A stretch of DNA of 64,000 nucleotides from Bryoerythrophyllum caledonicum (Eukaryota; Streptophyta; Bryopsida; Pottiales; Pottiaceae). Below the pieces are notes generated by a model, which saw nothing but the letters and a program-made list of their open reading frames with translations, made no database searches and was not told the origin of the DNA. The stretch spans positions 21,371,105-21,435,104 of the forward strand of contig OZ020523.1 in NCBI GenBank assembly GCA_963971425.1. Reading direction: 5' to 3'. Position numbers and translations under genes: made by a program. Shown here piece by piece: positions 12,359-24,300 of the stretch (positions are counted from its first letter, which is position 1; every line of letters starts with the position of its first letter).

Positions 12359-13160
12359 GTTGTCATGTCTTCAACCAGGTGTGTTGGTCATGGCCATGAC
12401 TGGGCTGTGGGTAGTTGTAGCAGCACTTTCAGATCCCAGTCCATGAATAACAGCTGCATAGTACAAACAATCCTGTCATTTCTTGCAGCACATGATATAG
12501 TCACTGTGTAGCAGCAGCACATGCAATATTTCTGCATTCTACTTTTCCATCTCAAGATTGCAACGGCAGTCGTGCAATTATCCACTTAACCCTTAACCCT
12601 TCAGTGCCCACGAGACCCAAAATGGGACTCTGGAGGTGGTAACCCTTTCAGGACAATGGTCGAATTTGGTCGCTAAAAGAATTTGCGAGAGTTGTGATTT
12701 ACGCTAACCAATTATACGACCCTCATAGAAATTGTGAACAATTAGTTTAACCATCATCCCTGAAGGGTAAAAACTCAATTTGCATGAAATCCATGAGGAA
12801 TTAGGTTGTGAAATTTGAAGTTGAGATTTGCACGCACATGAACACTTTGCAAAAATCAGATCATGATTTGGAGATATGGAACTCATGGAAAAGCTAGGAA
12901 TGCAACACAAAATACATCAATCACACTAAAATATAATGAATACCACGTTGCATACTATGTTGTATGTCATACACATGCATAATGATTTTGGTAAAACAAA
13001 TTGATTGAAATTTGGCTTCATGAGATTCTTCATTGTTTTGTGATTGATGATCTCTCTCATTGAATACAATACTTCTGTTTTAATTTGTATAAATTTGGAA
13101 CATTTTTGTATACAACCAAGTAGACAAAAGTAAAAAGATCATCAATAATCATTTATATAT

Positions 13161-13173
13161 GTTTTCTTCACAG
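13161..13173. repeat. Target-site duplication, left copy, of LINE copy 1
   Basis: GTTTTCTTCACAG here and GCTTTTTTCACAC at 26641-26653, 10 of 13 identical. The other two LINE copies also show 13-bp duplications, which supports the reading. Confidence 0.55.
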
Positions 13174-13180
13174 AAGAAGG

Positions 13181-13207
13181 ACGTCGGTTCCCTATGGGGG
13201 GCGGCAT
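13181..13207 (-). other. LINE 3' terminal hairpin, copy 1 (decayed)
   Basis: This occupies the same place, just before the TTC tail, as the hairpins of copies 2 and 3. Eight of the twelve stem positions can still pair, one of them a G-T wobble. See the entries at 46475 and 52681 for the intact forms. Confidence 0.5.
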
Positions 13208-14251
13208 GGATAAAGAGTGTGCTCGTTCCACCACTAAGACCACGCCCACCATACAAGGAATTAGTAGTATGGAACTACTTCCCCCTCTCAAGGTTAGACA
13301 CTATGTAACCGGTAACCGAAACACCCAAAAACCGATCGTAACAAAGGCAAAAGGAGGGGAGGGAGGTAAGAGGAGAAGGGTAGGAAGGAGGGAAAATTTT
13401 AAGGATATAAGGTAGAGGCACCCAATTCCAATCACTTAAGCTAGTTTGGGGCTCAAATGACATGGTATGTCATAAACATTTATGTAGAAAGATGCGGAAT
13501 TAGGAATGAAACTCAACAAATATTTTTTCAAATTTAATCACAAAGATTTGGAATTGATATAGAATTTAAAAGCCCAAAACCCACTGGAGCCCATCATCAA
13601 ACTCTAGAGTAGGTGAGATTTGGTGCCCTCCTTCACCCAATGCCAATAAGTGAGAGTGAGTAAAAGAGAGAAGACATGCCATGAATAACCAACTCATGGA
13701 AGGTATCCAATACCGATCGGCCTTGTTTGACTTTCCAGGCACGGCCACCAATGAGAGCTCAATTGAGGTGGAGAAACCCAAATTGCACGCATCATGACCC
13801 AACGCCGATAATGACTATAGGTATTAGATTTTGAGTTATCGATTTTGGGTCACTTCATGCACCATTTCAAACATTTGTCATTTTCATGCACCATGCCATG
13901 CATACTCTGCTGATCGAAATTGGGTGGCTGATCGGAATTAGGTGCCTCTACCTTAGGTAGTGTAGGAAGTATTTGGTGGGCTAGAGTAAGAAGGTATGTG
14001 GAGTGAGGTAGGTGAGATTTTATGGGGTGTCTTGAATGACTGGGAGGGCTTGGTTGTTTTCAATTTTACGTTTATGTAGTAGTATGGACATAGCATGTTG
14101 AATTGCTATGGTATTGATATTTTTAAGGTATTTTTAATTGGATCAATGGGGGTTTTAAAAGTTTCTACAAGGATTTTCACAGATGGGATGAAGGTAGTTG
14201 CACGAGCGCCAGTTGTGATGACAATAAGGGGGCCCTCTTTCCATCCGAGTG

Positions 14252-14530
14252 CTATGATGTCATTAATAAGGAGTTGGTATTTTTTTGTTTTGTTTTTAAT
14301 TGTTTATGGGAAAATCTGTCATTATAATATGTAAATTCAATGAATTGAATGGTGAGGTCTTGGTTTATGTGGTTGGGTGGGGGATCATTGTATGGTAGGC
14401 CTCCAAGGCAAAGTATGTCCGGTTTGAGTTGGGCATTACAATGACAACGTTGAGTTTTACATGTACATGGGAGTAACCAAGGGGAGATTGTGTTTTCTTG
14501 TGGGTTGTTGTAAAAGGTTCCAACATTCAT
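14252..14530 (-). pseudogene. LINE C-terminal cysteine-rich segment, copy 1
   Basis: This fragment encodes the C-terminal part of the LINE polyprotein. It contains PWLLPCTC...RCHC, matching the same stretch in copy 2 (PWLLPCTCGTQRCHRN) and copy 3 (PWLLPCTCETQRCHCN). The paired Cys residues suggest a metal-binding knuckle, which is inference. In copy 3 a more typical zf-RVT-like C-x2-C...H...C group precedes it. Confidence 0.55.
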
Positions 14531-14979
14531 GAGTATGAAACATCGGGATTTGTTATAGGAGGTGATTAATTTCCAAATTTCCTATATTGCTTTATTATGT
14601 CGTTTGACTATTAGTGAGTGTATGTGGTGGTTTTGGCATTTGAGTAGAACGTGGAGCCATGTGTTTTGGATCTGTGGAAGGGCATATAGTACATGCTATA
14701 GATGGAAATCTTTCTACTCCAAAGAAGAGTTGTTTTCGGGTATTTCCCATGTATTGGCCGGTATAGAATTTGATAAGGCATGTTATTTGTGAGTCGGAAA
14801 TGGTGGGGCTCTTCCAGATGTTTGTAGAGAGTTTGTTATCTATATTATTGTTGCATGTCCATTTTTCTATGTTGGAGAGATTTTCTCATATTAGGTTGAG
14901 GTCATTGTTGAGGTCTTGTTTTTTGAGATATTTGCCCAAGAATCTAACAGGACCTTGTAGGGGTGGCTTCTTTGGAAGA

Positions 14980-15500
14980 TTAATCTTCTTTTTGGAAATA
15001 GTATGGGGTAGCATGGGCATGTTTGTATGGGTGTTCAACATTTTTATGTGATTTTTCTCTACCTTCTTTTGCAAAATTACAGGCTTGTTCGTTTCCTTCT
15101 AAATTGGCATGAGCTCTAACTTTATGAAAGGTTGTAATTTGTGTTTGGTTTTGTAACATTTGAACCATGGACACTAATATGGTTTGGTCAGGGTGACTAT
15201 TATGAATGGTAGGATGTGTTATTTGGGTGTTTAGTAAATAGAGTACATTGATACAATCAATGAATATGTATGGGGGTTTATTGGCGTATTTTGTTATGAT
15301 CATTTGTAGTGTTTTGTGGATGGCCATCATTTCTGCTGTGATGATATTTTGTGGTCTATAGAGTCTTTTGGCTAATTTAATTTCTTTTGAAGGGTTGTAT
15401 ATGCCATATCCAACTTTTTCTCATCGCCAATTTCCAAGGCTAATTTCTCCTCGCTCTTTGAAGGATCCATTGGTGTAGTAGCTATATGTTGGATTGAATT
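14980..15500 (-). pseudogene. LINE RNase H domain, copy 1 (broken)
   Basis: Translation of the minus strand gives a YYTNGSFK-like start, then a KVGYGIYNP..EIKLAKRL segment, AEMMAIHKTLQ, a CINVLYLLNTQITHPT segment and KVRAHANLEGNEQA. This is the RNase H order (first carboxylate region, E of AE, D region, HxxAHxxxxGNE/QxAD). The frame is interrupted near 15340-15420. RNase H after the reverse transcriptase is known from several LINE clades, including I-like and some plant L1 elements. The clade is not assigned here. Confidence 0.65.
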
Positions 15501-17899
15501 TAGGGGGAGTGTATGTTTGATAGTTAGGGAGGGGAGAGGTCTTTCAAGGTAGTTTAATGTATTGTTGATGTATTTTAGTGTTGTCCATTTTTTATTACAA
15601 TTAATTGGGGTTTATATGGGTGTAGGTGGGGCTATTTTTGTGTGTAGTCGATGTATGTTTAAGGTGTCTGCTATGGAGGTCAGTGCGGCAAGTGTTCAAG
15701 AGTGCCAATGGTTTGATGTTGGTGATGGACACATATTATTTGTAATGTAGATGGTTTGAGCCAAGGCTTTTTGAGGTTGGGAGGAATAGTGGGTTCTTTG
15801 TGTGGTACTGAATCTACTTTAAGTAGTGCTATGATATGGGAGTCTGGAAATGGACTTGAGTATTGGTTATAGTTGTGGTATCGGTTGTTGTCCGGTGTGA
15901 TAATGAGAGTAGAGGTGTGGTTTGGATTGTGTTTGGCAGCAAGATGAGTCCAATGTAGTGCCTGTTGTGATTTGTGGGGTGTGCTATACCATTACCAATC
16001 CATTTGTGGTCAAAAGCTTTTCCCAAAGAACCAAATATTTTGGCCCTTTCAAAGAGTGAGTAGAACTTTGTGAGTTTAGTGGAGCATGTGATAGGGGATG
16101 AAAAGTATGAATGTTGGATGTTGAAGGATGCAATTAATGAGTCTACGATGGGTGTGGGTAGTATGTATTGTGCAAATTTGAGGGGGTTGTTTTTTTTTAA
16201 TTTGATATTTATATCTTTGGTATAACCAAATTATTTCAGTTTCAAATTATTGAATGGTTGGTTCAATGTTTGCAGGAGTTTGTAGTGTTATATTGTACTG
16301 TTTCTATAGCCATTGGAGTCTAGTGATAGGAATGGTAAATAAATGTCTACCATTATCTTTGTTAAAATGTGCTTGGTTGTTATTTATTCTAATCGTGTTG
16401 GATGATGTGAGAATGTCATTTTCGGGATTACATTCCATTGCGTAGATTTTTAAGAGAGGGATAATTATGGGTGGTGATATGGATCTCAAGTCTTGGAGTT
16501 GTTCTTGGAGGTGGTGTGTTTGAGTGATCTCCAAGTAGAATCTATTTTGGCTTATTTGATAATAATGTCTTAATTTTTTGGTATTGTAGATAGAAGTGTT
16601 ATGATCATGCCATGGAAAGAGGTTTTTGTTGGAGAAGCCATTTGTTGTAGGTATTGTTGTTTGTTGCCATTGGCATAAATATTTGGAATTGTTCTTTTTT
16701 ATGTTATTAAAGTTGGTGAGTTGTCTATGTTTGTAATCTATAATGTTATTGATGGGATATGAGGTAGGATTTTTAATAATGTGTGTTGGAGGGGAGATTG
16801 GTGTTGTTATTAGGGGTTCGGAGGGAGGTTGGTGTTGTTATTAGCGGTTCAGAGGTGGATTGGTGGAGGAGGATTTCTAGGGAGGTTGTTGGTGTTGATG
16901 GTGATGAATGGGTCTTGAAGTGTGTATGGGTTTGAATGTATGGTACAAGGGGTATTACTTGTGTGGGGCCCTATAGGTGGAAAAATAGTTGTTTGGTAAC
17001 ATATAGGGCACTTTTTATTAATTTAGATGGGATAAAGTGGAAGGTTTTAAAATACTCATTATTAATGATGTGGGTTCCGTTTGGTAAAGTGATTTGTTTT
17101 AAGTGGGATATATTTTTTGAGAGAAGTTTTTGTAGAAGTTTTTGGAAAAGTTGGATATTGAGTGAATTATGGTTTTGTGATTGATGATGCCATATTTTTC
17201 TAGTGGTGTTGGTTTTGAAAGGAAGTCTATGAGTGCGCTTTTTAAGTAAACTTTAGCTATGTGTTTTAATAGAAAAAATGTGCAAGTTATTGGTGATCTT
17301 ATACAATTGGTTGTTTTAAATCTAGGGATATGTTTGGCACCACCGTATTGGGCAAGGACAAAATGAGTTAAACCTTTGTAAATTTTCCCTTGTCTTCCTT
17401 TATAGTTTAGAGCACTTTGAAGTTGTTTGCCCATGCATCAAAGGTACGCAATTTTTAGGAAGAAAGCTTCAAGTCCAAACAGATTATAGGAAGTTAGGTT
17501 ATTGCATTTGATATACATTTTGACATTCCACATATGATTTTTTGTGTAGCTATGATTTTTTTAAGTTTTTAAATATCTGGCATAGAGTATGGTATGGCGT
17601 AGAAGCTGTATGATACGCATGGTTGTATTACCGTATCAACCATTTTTATTTTTTGTTTCATAGTGGCCGGGCATGTTACTCAATATTTGCATTGTTTAAC
17701 GAGTTTTGTTGATGTGGCATGAATTTGGATTTCCATTTTAGTGAGGGGACGAGGTTTGTGCCCAAGTATACGTATGGTTTGTTTTGATGTAGTATAGGGC
17801 TCGGTTGGTTACGGTAGTTGATGTTAGTAGCTTGCATTAGGGCTTTGAATGAGGTTGGGTTCATCTTGGATTATTTGGACATCCAATGGCGGCACATTT

Positions 17900-19372
17900 T
17901 GGGACGCCAACGTCCATGCCGGTCCATTCACAAATTTTATCGATTTTATTAAGTTGTATTTGTAGTGATTTAAGTTTACCAGTCATAGCGGCTAGGTCGT
18001 CGGCGTAGGCGGCTGAATTTATGGTGGCTTGTGATGTACCGAAAGTATAGCCATTATTACCTCTTTGTAACCATTGTAATAATGGTTCTAAGAATATTAT
18101 TAAAAAATATGGTCTAAGAGTATCTTCTTATATGGTTCCTCTTTGAATTAAGATGGGCTGAGTTTTCTCAAAATGTTCACCAATGTATGAGGTTGAAGAT
18201 CGAGAGTATATTTTTTCAACAAGTGCGATTGCATCAGTTGGGTAACCAAGATTGGTCATTATTGCTAGTAGTCGGCCATGGTGGATAGAACCGAAGACAT
18301 TTTTGAAATCTATGTATAGAATGTATATGTCTTGATTTGTGAAGCGTGCATCTTCTAACGCGACTATCATGGTTTGAATTTGTCTAAATGTACTTCTCTC
18401 TGCTCTAAATCCTTCTTGACTATCATGTAGGATTTTGTATATTTCTTCATATGAAGATAGTATTGAGGTTAGTGTGCTTGTATAGAGTTTGTAGATGGTA
18501 CTAGCCAATGCAATTGGTCTATGGTTTGGTAGCATTAAAGGGTCACCTTTTTTGTATAATAAGATTGTTGCACTAATTTTTCAGGAGTCAAGTATTTGTT
18601 TTTGTTTGTAGCAATGAGAGAAAAAGAGGAAAAGGAGCTTATAGAATATGAGGCATGTTTTTGAGAATGGAATTTGGTATTCGGTCTTGCCGTGGAGCTT
18701 TGTTATCCCAAGATTTTGAAGGCATGTGTCGTATGTGGCTTGATTGAAATAGGTGTGTAGTGGGATTTTGGGTTCGCCTCGTTTGTCAAAGGTAAGTCCA
18801 TCCAGGACATGCCATGGATATTGGCGTACCGCACATGTGCATTCTGTTGGGTGTTGCAGGTGGTAGTTACATGTGGGTACGGTGGGTCTATTGATTTTTG
18901 TTTGTTGATTGAATATTTCATTTGCAATGTCTTCTAGGTTAGTTAAGATATTGTTGTATTGGTTTGTGATGCAATCTAGTGGTGGAGATTCATTGTTTTT
19001 GAAGACCCTTCTATTTATTTTCTTGGGGCTAGTTTTGTATAGTTGTTTGTATTTTGAGATGAATTTTCTCATGTTTTCCTTGGCATATTCTGTAGATACC
19101 TTTTGGGCTTGTATGTTGGCATTTTTAGCGATTAGTGCAATGTCCTTTACCCAATTATTGTGTGGTAAATGAAGGGGGGGGGGTGGTGCCGGGATTTGGG
19201 TGTGTTGGAGATTGAAAATTTTATTACAGATAAGAGGATTTTGCCATTGGAGGTTATATTTTTCAATACGAATAGCTTTTTGTATCATATGGTATGTAGC
19301 TAGGTGTTGTTTCCATGTTTTGGAGAATTTGCGAGGTAAATATCCGCCTTGCTCGAATGTCCAATGTGCCAT
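17900..19372 (-). pseudogene. LINE reverse transcriptase domain, copy 1
   Basis: Non-LTR reverse transcriptase. 19372-18581 carries the N-terminal segment. 18535-18128 carries NHRPIALASTIYKLYTSTL, a SQEGFRAERST segment and motif A as YIDFKNVFGSIHHG with its catalytic Asp. After one in-frame TAA at about 18114 the frame continues through LRPYFLIIFLEPLLQWLQRG to motif C, AYADDL, at 17990-18010. The YADD box itself is intact (17996-18007). A frame change separates the first two blocks. LINE reverse transcriptase copies RNA at the nicked target. Here it is inactive because of the stops. Confidence 0.8.
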
Positions 19373-19552
19373 TTGTGGTATAGGTGGGGCTTTGCAAGTT
19401 GTTCAAGTGTATTGGAAATGTTATTGACGAGTAAGTCTAAAGTGTGACATGCTTCGTGCCACTGTGTTTGAGAAAGTTGGTCGTTGTTTTGTAGGGTGTT
19501 GATAAGGGAGTCAATTTGCGTGGAATTTTCTTCAAAAAAATTTATATTAAAA

Positions 19553-20412
19553 TTATTTATGTTTTATTGAGATGGAGTTGAGTATACGTACGTTGTTGTT
19601 ATTTATGGTGATAGGTGTATGGCTAATTAGTGTATTACGAGGAATGTGTAGTTGAATTGGCAAGTGATATGAGTTGGGAAAAATGTCTTTGTTTGTTGTA
19701 GAGGTATACTGTGTGTGGTTAGACGTATGGATATAGAAATCGTCAATTAGACTCCAATCACTATAGTTGTAACTTCCTTGTCTAGAGTATTGGGTATTTG
19801 TATGTATGTATGTAAAGTTTAGGTTGTCCGTGAAGTTACGCCATTGGTAGTCTATTGTTTGAGGGGGTGGTATGGATTCCATTTTGTCGGCCGATTAATG
19901 CTATGTCTCTATTAAAGTCTCCACATAGTATGTACGTGTGGTTGAGATTATTGTTAATATGGGTAGAAATGATGTTTTGGATGTCTATGATGAATCTAGT
20001 GTCTTCGGGGTGAGATGGCATGTAAATATGAAAGATTAACCATGGTTGTAGTGATTGATTAGCAATTTTTATTATTTGAAGGTAGGGGGGTATGTGCATT
20101 GGTGTGGGAATTTTTGCAATGTTTCCTGGAAGTGCGTATGTTTTATGTACTAGTGTGAGGAGGCCACCGCGGCGTGGTGTATGTGGTCTACGTTGTTGGA
20201 TACATTGTGTTAATGCATGTGTGTTGTTAGAAATAAGTTTGTATTTGGGAAATATTTTTTGTATGTATTTTGTGGATTTTGTCGTGGAGATTTTAGTTTC
20301 TTGTATGACTATAATGGCCGGTGGTGAGTTTGTGTGGATAGCGAGGCTTTGTAGGCTAAGAAGGGCAATATTGAGGGATGAAGCATTCCATGTAATTTTA
20401 CTTGTATTATTG
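19553..20412 (-). pseudogene. LINE AP-type endonuclease domain, copy 1
   Basis: EEP-family endonuclease, which nicks target DNA to prime reverse transcription. In sense order the minus strand reads TWNASSLN with LLSLQSL, then IIVIQETKIS (the catalytic QETK box), LLTLVHKTYAL, the CGDFNRDIALIGRQN box (GDFN), DWSLIDDFYI and finally SYHLPIQLHIP. The last motif is normally SDHxPI, so the catalytic Asp has become Tyr. Stops and frameshifts separate the blocks. The position upstream of the reverse transcriptase is the usual APE-LINE order. Confidence 0.75.
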
Positions 20413-20843
20413 TTGTTTGTGTTTAGGTTTTGGTTTTGTGGACGGAGGTAATGGGGTGGAGGGGATGGGTGTATATTTTGGTATAGGATCCAAGCACTTT
20501 AACAATTTGTTAATTAGACTATTTGGAAGGTATGGAAAGTTTTGTTTTATTGTGCCATTTGTTAGGGGGCGGGTCTTGACTATGTTTAAAGTCATATAGC
20601 TTCTTGTGTATTGTTTTTTCGCGGAATATAACATTGTGATTTTCCTCAAGGAATGTTGTATAAGGTTGTGGCGTATTGATGTGTCTTTTTGGTGGGTTGT
20701 AAAGATTGGCTAAGGTATTCAGCAGGGTGTTAGTCCATTGGGTATTGCTTGGGTGTGCGTAGCTAACAAGAAGTTATTATGGCATATAAAATATGTGATG
20801 GTGGGTGCATGTGTTTTTGGCGGATGTATTGAGCAATATGTGA

Positions 20844-21695
20844 TTATGTGATGTTATGGGAGTTGTGTAATGTATGTGTAGCTTTGAATAGAGGTGCAAA
20901 GGCGTCAGCAATGTGTTGGTATTTCGGGTGTAGTTTGATGGTGTTGGGGATAAAATATATTTTAGCTTTTTTCTTATGTATTGTGGGGTGGTGTTTTAGA
21001 ATATTTGGCATGGGTCCGGGGTTAGTTTCAATGTCCCCTCCAAGAAGTAGTAGGATTTTGCGGTGTATGATTTTAATGACGTGTTGTATATTTCTAGATT
21101 TGTTTGTATACACCGGGCGTTTCTTTGTTTTGTCTTTGTTTGTAATTATGGATGTGTGTGTATGATAATTTAATGGTATTTTTGCAACTATGTTTGTGTA
21201 TTTGGTATTTATGATAATCATAATTTTAGTGTTTATTTTGGTTTTAGGAATGTTTTCCGTTATATAGGTATATCGGTTTTTGATGAAGTATGTGTTAGCT
21301 CGTTGTCTGTGTATTGTTGGGTAGTTTAATGAAACATTTGGCATGGGCCTTGGATTTAATTTAATGTCATCATTTAGTATGAGAAGCATGGAACTATCTA
21401 TGTTTTCTTTGGTTATTTTACTCATTTTTTGTTGTTTTTGTTTAACTTTGTGGGTGAAATTGTTGTTTGTGTCTATGAGTTGAGGTGGAGGGATATTAAG
21501 TATAGAGGGTAGGAAGGTGGTGGTGATTATTGATAAAATAGTTTTATAGGTGTGATATGTATGATATGTATGATATGTATGATATGTATGATATGTATGA
21601 TGAGAACATGGAATGGTTTTTTGTTGTGCCTTGGGATAAATAGTGTTTATCTTTATATTTATATTTATGACTTCCGTATCAAGTGGTATAGGCAA
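20844..21695 (-). CDS. LINE ORF2 N-terminal segment with two 2A-like motifs
   Basis: An open 283-codon minus-strand stretch upstream of the endonuclease. It carries LLLLGGDIETNPGP (21012-21035 for D to final P), which fits the DxExNPGP ribosome-skipping signature with its leucine-rich lead-in. About 111 codons upstream is a related degenerate copy, LLILNDDIKLNPRP (21345-21368). Each is followed by MPN and a PTIH(K/R)..A..YFI segment, so the motif sits in a duplicated module. The N-terminal part has (HTY)n from a 9-bp tandem repeat. In 2A peptides the ribosome releases the chain before the last Pro. 2A-like sequences at the N-terminus of APE-type LINE proteins are known from animals and trypanosomes. 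Function here is inferred. The downstream frame is broken. Confidence 0.7.
   Translation of the reverse strand: MPIPLDTEVININIKINTIYPKAQQKTIPCSHHTYHTYHTYHTYHTYHTYKTILSIITTTFLPSILNIPPPQLIDTNNNFTHKVKQKQQKMSKITKENIDSSMLLILNDDIKLNPRPMPNVSLNYPTIHRQRANTYFIKNRYTYITENIPKTKINTKIMIIINTKYTNIVAKIPLNYHTHTSIITNKDKTKKRPVYTNKSRNIQHVIKIIHRKILLLLGGDIETNPGPMPNILKHHPTIHKKKAKIYFIPNTIKLHPKYQHIADAFAPLFKATHTLHNSHNIT
21553..21603. repeat. 9-bp tandem repeat (TGATATGTA)n
   Basis: Five to six units of TGATATGTA on the plus strand. On the LINE sense strand they encode repeated His-Thr-Tyr at the start of the 2A-bearing segment. The 9-bp period preserves the frame. Confidence 0.85.
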
Positions 21696-21779
21696 ATTTT
21701 GTTGTATGGGTTGAGTTGTAGATTTTGTGTTCTTGGTGATATATTTATTATTGTTATTGCATTTTTGACATGTTTTGTG

Positions 21780-22560
21780 TTTTAATTTTTAATTTTTAGG
21801 TATTGTCACATTACAATGAACATTTTTAATGTGTAATTTGGAGTTTTTGTGTTTGTGAGACTTTCTAGTATTTGTTGTATAAATTTGTTGGAGTTGTAGT
21901 GGCGTTGCATTCTAGTGGGTTTTAGGTGTTGGTTGTGTTATTATTTGAATTTTTTTTTGGTTACCTTTTTTTTATTTATTCTCTTTATTGTGTTTTTCGC
22001 TTTTACTTTTATAGTTTTTGGTGTATTTGTATTGATGTATCATGTATTGTTGTTTGGTGTTTGTTGTTTTCAAAGAAGTGTTTGTATTTGTATTTGTATA
22101 TATGTATGTGGATGTGTTAGTACGTGTGTGAATGTATTTGGTTATATATATATAATTGTATTTTTGTTGGTAAAATACATTTCTGTGTATCTATACAAGT
22201 ATATATATTGGTAGTTGTATCAGTATTTGTACATGTATGTGAACAAATATTTATATACAATAGTATGTACTTAGTATTGTATTTGTATTTATTTTTGTTT
22301 TAATACAATATAAATATGGTATCTATATTTTGTCAGAGGTATATCTTATAATATATGCTACTACATATGCTGCCATGTATTCTATCCCATATTGTACTAT
22401 GTATACTATCATGTGTATTATCGGTAATACCATGTATAATACTACAGAGACTACCAAATATTCTACTATGTATTGCCTATTAGTATTGCAATTGCAAAGT
22501 ATGTAGAGTTTAAATAAAATAGGGATTGATATGTGTATAATACCTTTTACCTTGTTGTCT
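21780..22560 (-). other. LINE inter-ORF low-complexity stretch
   Basis: Strongly strand-biased DNA (plus strand rich in T and G). It ends in degenerate repeats of TACTATGTAT and CATGTATTCTA type at about 22330-22490. The plus-strand frames rich in F, V, C and Y are composition artefacts. It probably separates the ORF1-like region from ORF2. Confidence 0.5.
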
Positions 22561-22567
22561 TTAAACT

Positions 22568-24300
22568 TCACATTTTTGACTTTTCATCTTCTAGTCTAGG
22601 GGTAGACATAGCATTGGTGATGGCTTCCAAGGATGCAAGGGCCGCACTCATTGTTTGTTGGATGGTGAGCATTTGGCTCTTCAATTCTTCACTTCTCTTG
22701 TCCACGTATTCTTGTGTCTCTTGTTTTAGTTTCTTGTTGCTTTCCTCCACTGCGGTCTGCACAATTGCCATGATGTCCTTCTTCGTGATGCTCTTTGTTG
22801 ACTCCTCCATCTTCAAAGCCTCCACGGTGTTAACAATGGCCTTGTAAACATTCGCAAATCCAAACTCCTCGATTTGCACCTTGGTAGGCGGATTGATGCC
22901 ATCAGGACTTTTGCAATGTGGTGCAAAGTCTACATAGTGCCCACCCAACTTTATGGTTTTGCCCACAAATTTCCTATAAACTATAGGATTAGCCCAATGG
23001 ACATTGGCACTTCCATTTTGCCAATGTCCATTGTCACGATGTTACCAAATTGAGTTAGCATTTTCCTCCCCCATGACATTATGAAATTCCGCACTAGTCT
23101 CTTCAACATTCATGCAAATATGCAATTGAGATAAGGTTAGGGTTATAGCATCCCTTTTTTCTTTACTCTCGCGGTTGTAGCTGCTTGATGAGGCTCCGAC
23201 ATTGCCTGTTGGTTGCAAAATCTTGTGGTTGGTTGCCACTTGGTGAAGCTTTATCTTTGCCGCTTGTTGAGGAGTCGGTGCAATGATGAAAGCATGAGTC
23301 TCTTCTATACTCTTTTGCGCGCTTGTCACTTCAAACTCAAGCCCACGGTTAAAAACTCTTACAAAGCACATCTACAAAGAGGCTATTGGCTGAAATACCT
23401 TTAAGAGACTCACTTTTGATTTTTGTAGAGATTAGAATTTTTAGTAGTAGCATGGTAACTCTTACATACTTTTCCAATAAAATATTGTTTATCTAGCTTA
23501 AGGATGAAAGGTCTAAGATCTTTGAGAAGCCCAATGCCGTCAATCTCGGGCTTGAGAAGGTGCAATTTAATTGCACCCGCCCAAACCCCTTTTTTCCCCG
23601 CACTCTTCACACTCTTGCAAAGAATAGAAATTACCTCATTGCCTACTTTAATCTCCATGAACTTTAATCTATCAACTACCATAGCCTTGACATCATTGTG
23701 CATGAGCACAAGGTTAGATACCTCAAAGTGGATTGAAACATCAAAATCAAGGGCAAGTCCGGTGGTTTCACTTATCGGGATATTAAATGGTAGTTGAGTT
23801 ATGTTAAATTGTTGGCCAATTACATTCTCTCGTGCGCAAGGGTAGAGGGTTTGAGGAATTCTGGAAAATGCTGATGATGCCAAGAAGATTTATTTGACCT
23901 CCGTCTCTTTGATTCCTCTTGTTACCATGTCGGTTATGGTCTCATCGTTCTGTAGCTGCTCAAGTCCCTCATCTTTGGCCAACTCCTCCATAACTTGGAA
24001 CCCTTGCCAAAATTTGAAGGAAGAAACATCTAGTTCCGTTATGTGCAACATACCTTCCTCATTAAAGCCCTTCTTTTTGATGCCTGAGGAAGTTGCATTA
24101 TCTTGGTTTATTGAGGAGCCACTACTTGGAGGTCTTTTTAGGTTCTCTGAAGGTGCTTCAATCTCCATAGCGTCTCCATATTTGACGTTGCGCTTGATGC
24201 CCCAATGGTCCATTTCTACAAGATCTTCACTTATGTGTGCTTGCCACTTGTTGTTAGATGAGACTTTTATTGTGCGTTTTGAATAGGGAATTAATAGGAG
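22568..24300 (-). pseudogene. Unrecognised decayed ORF (ORF1-like region of LINE copy 1)
   Basis: Reading leftward, a near-continuous frame starts at or above 24300 (...RTIKVSSNNKWQAHIS...). It passes an in-frame TAA near 23890, shifts frame at about 23370-23410, passes a second in-frame TAA near 23040 and ends with TGA at 22568-22570. The combined length is about 560 codons. The start is rich in E, S and K (MEIEAPSENLKRPPSSG). The middle has a folded-domain look (PFNIPISETTGLALDFDVSI, KAMVVDRLKFMEIKVGNE). The end is helical and coiled-coil-like (KKLKQETQEYVDKRSEELKS). I recognise no family. Its base composition is balanced, unlike the A/C-rich ORF2. It could be the LINE ORF1 or a captured or older gene. 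Confidence 0.45.

Noticed and set aside
20092-20599. Plus-strand frames rich in C, F, V and R across the LINE
   Set aside because: They are antisense to the endonuclease and ORF2 leader. Their composition follows the G/T bias of that strand.
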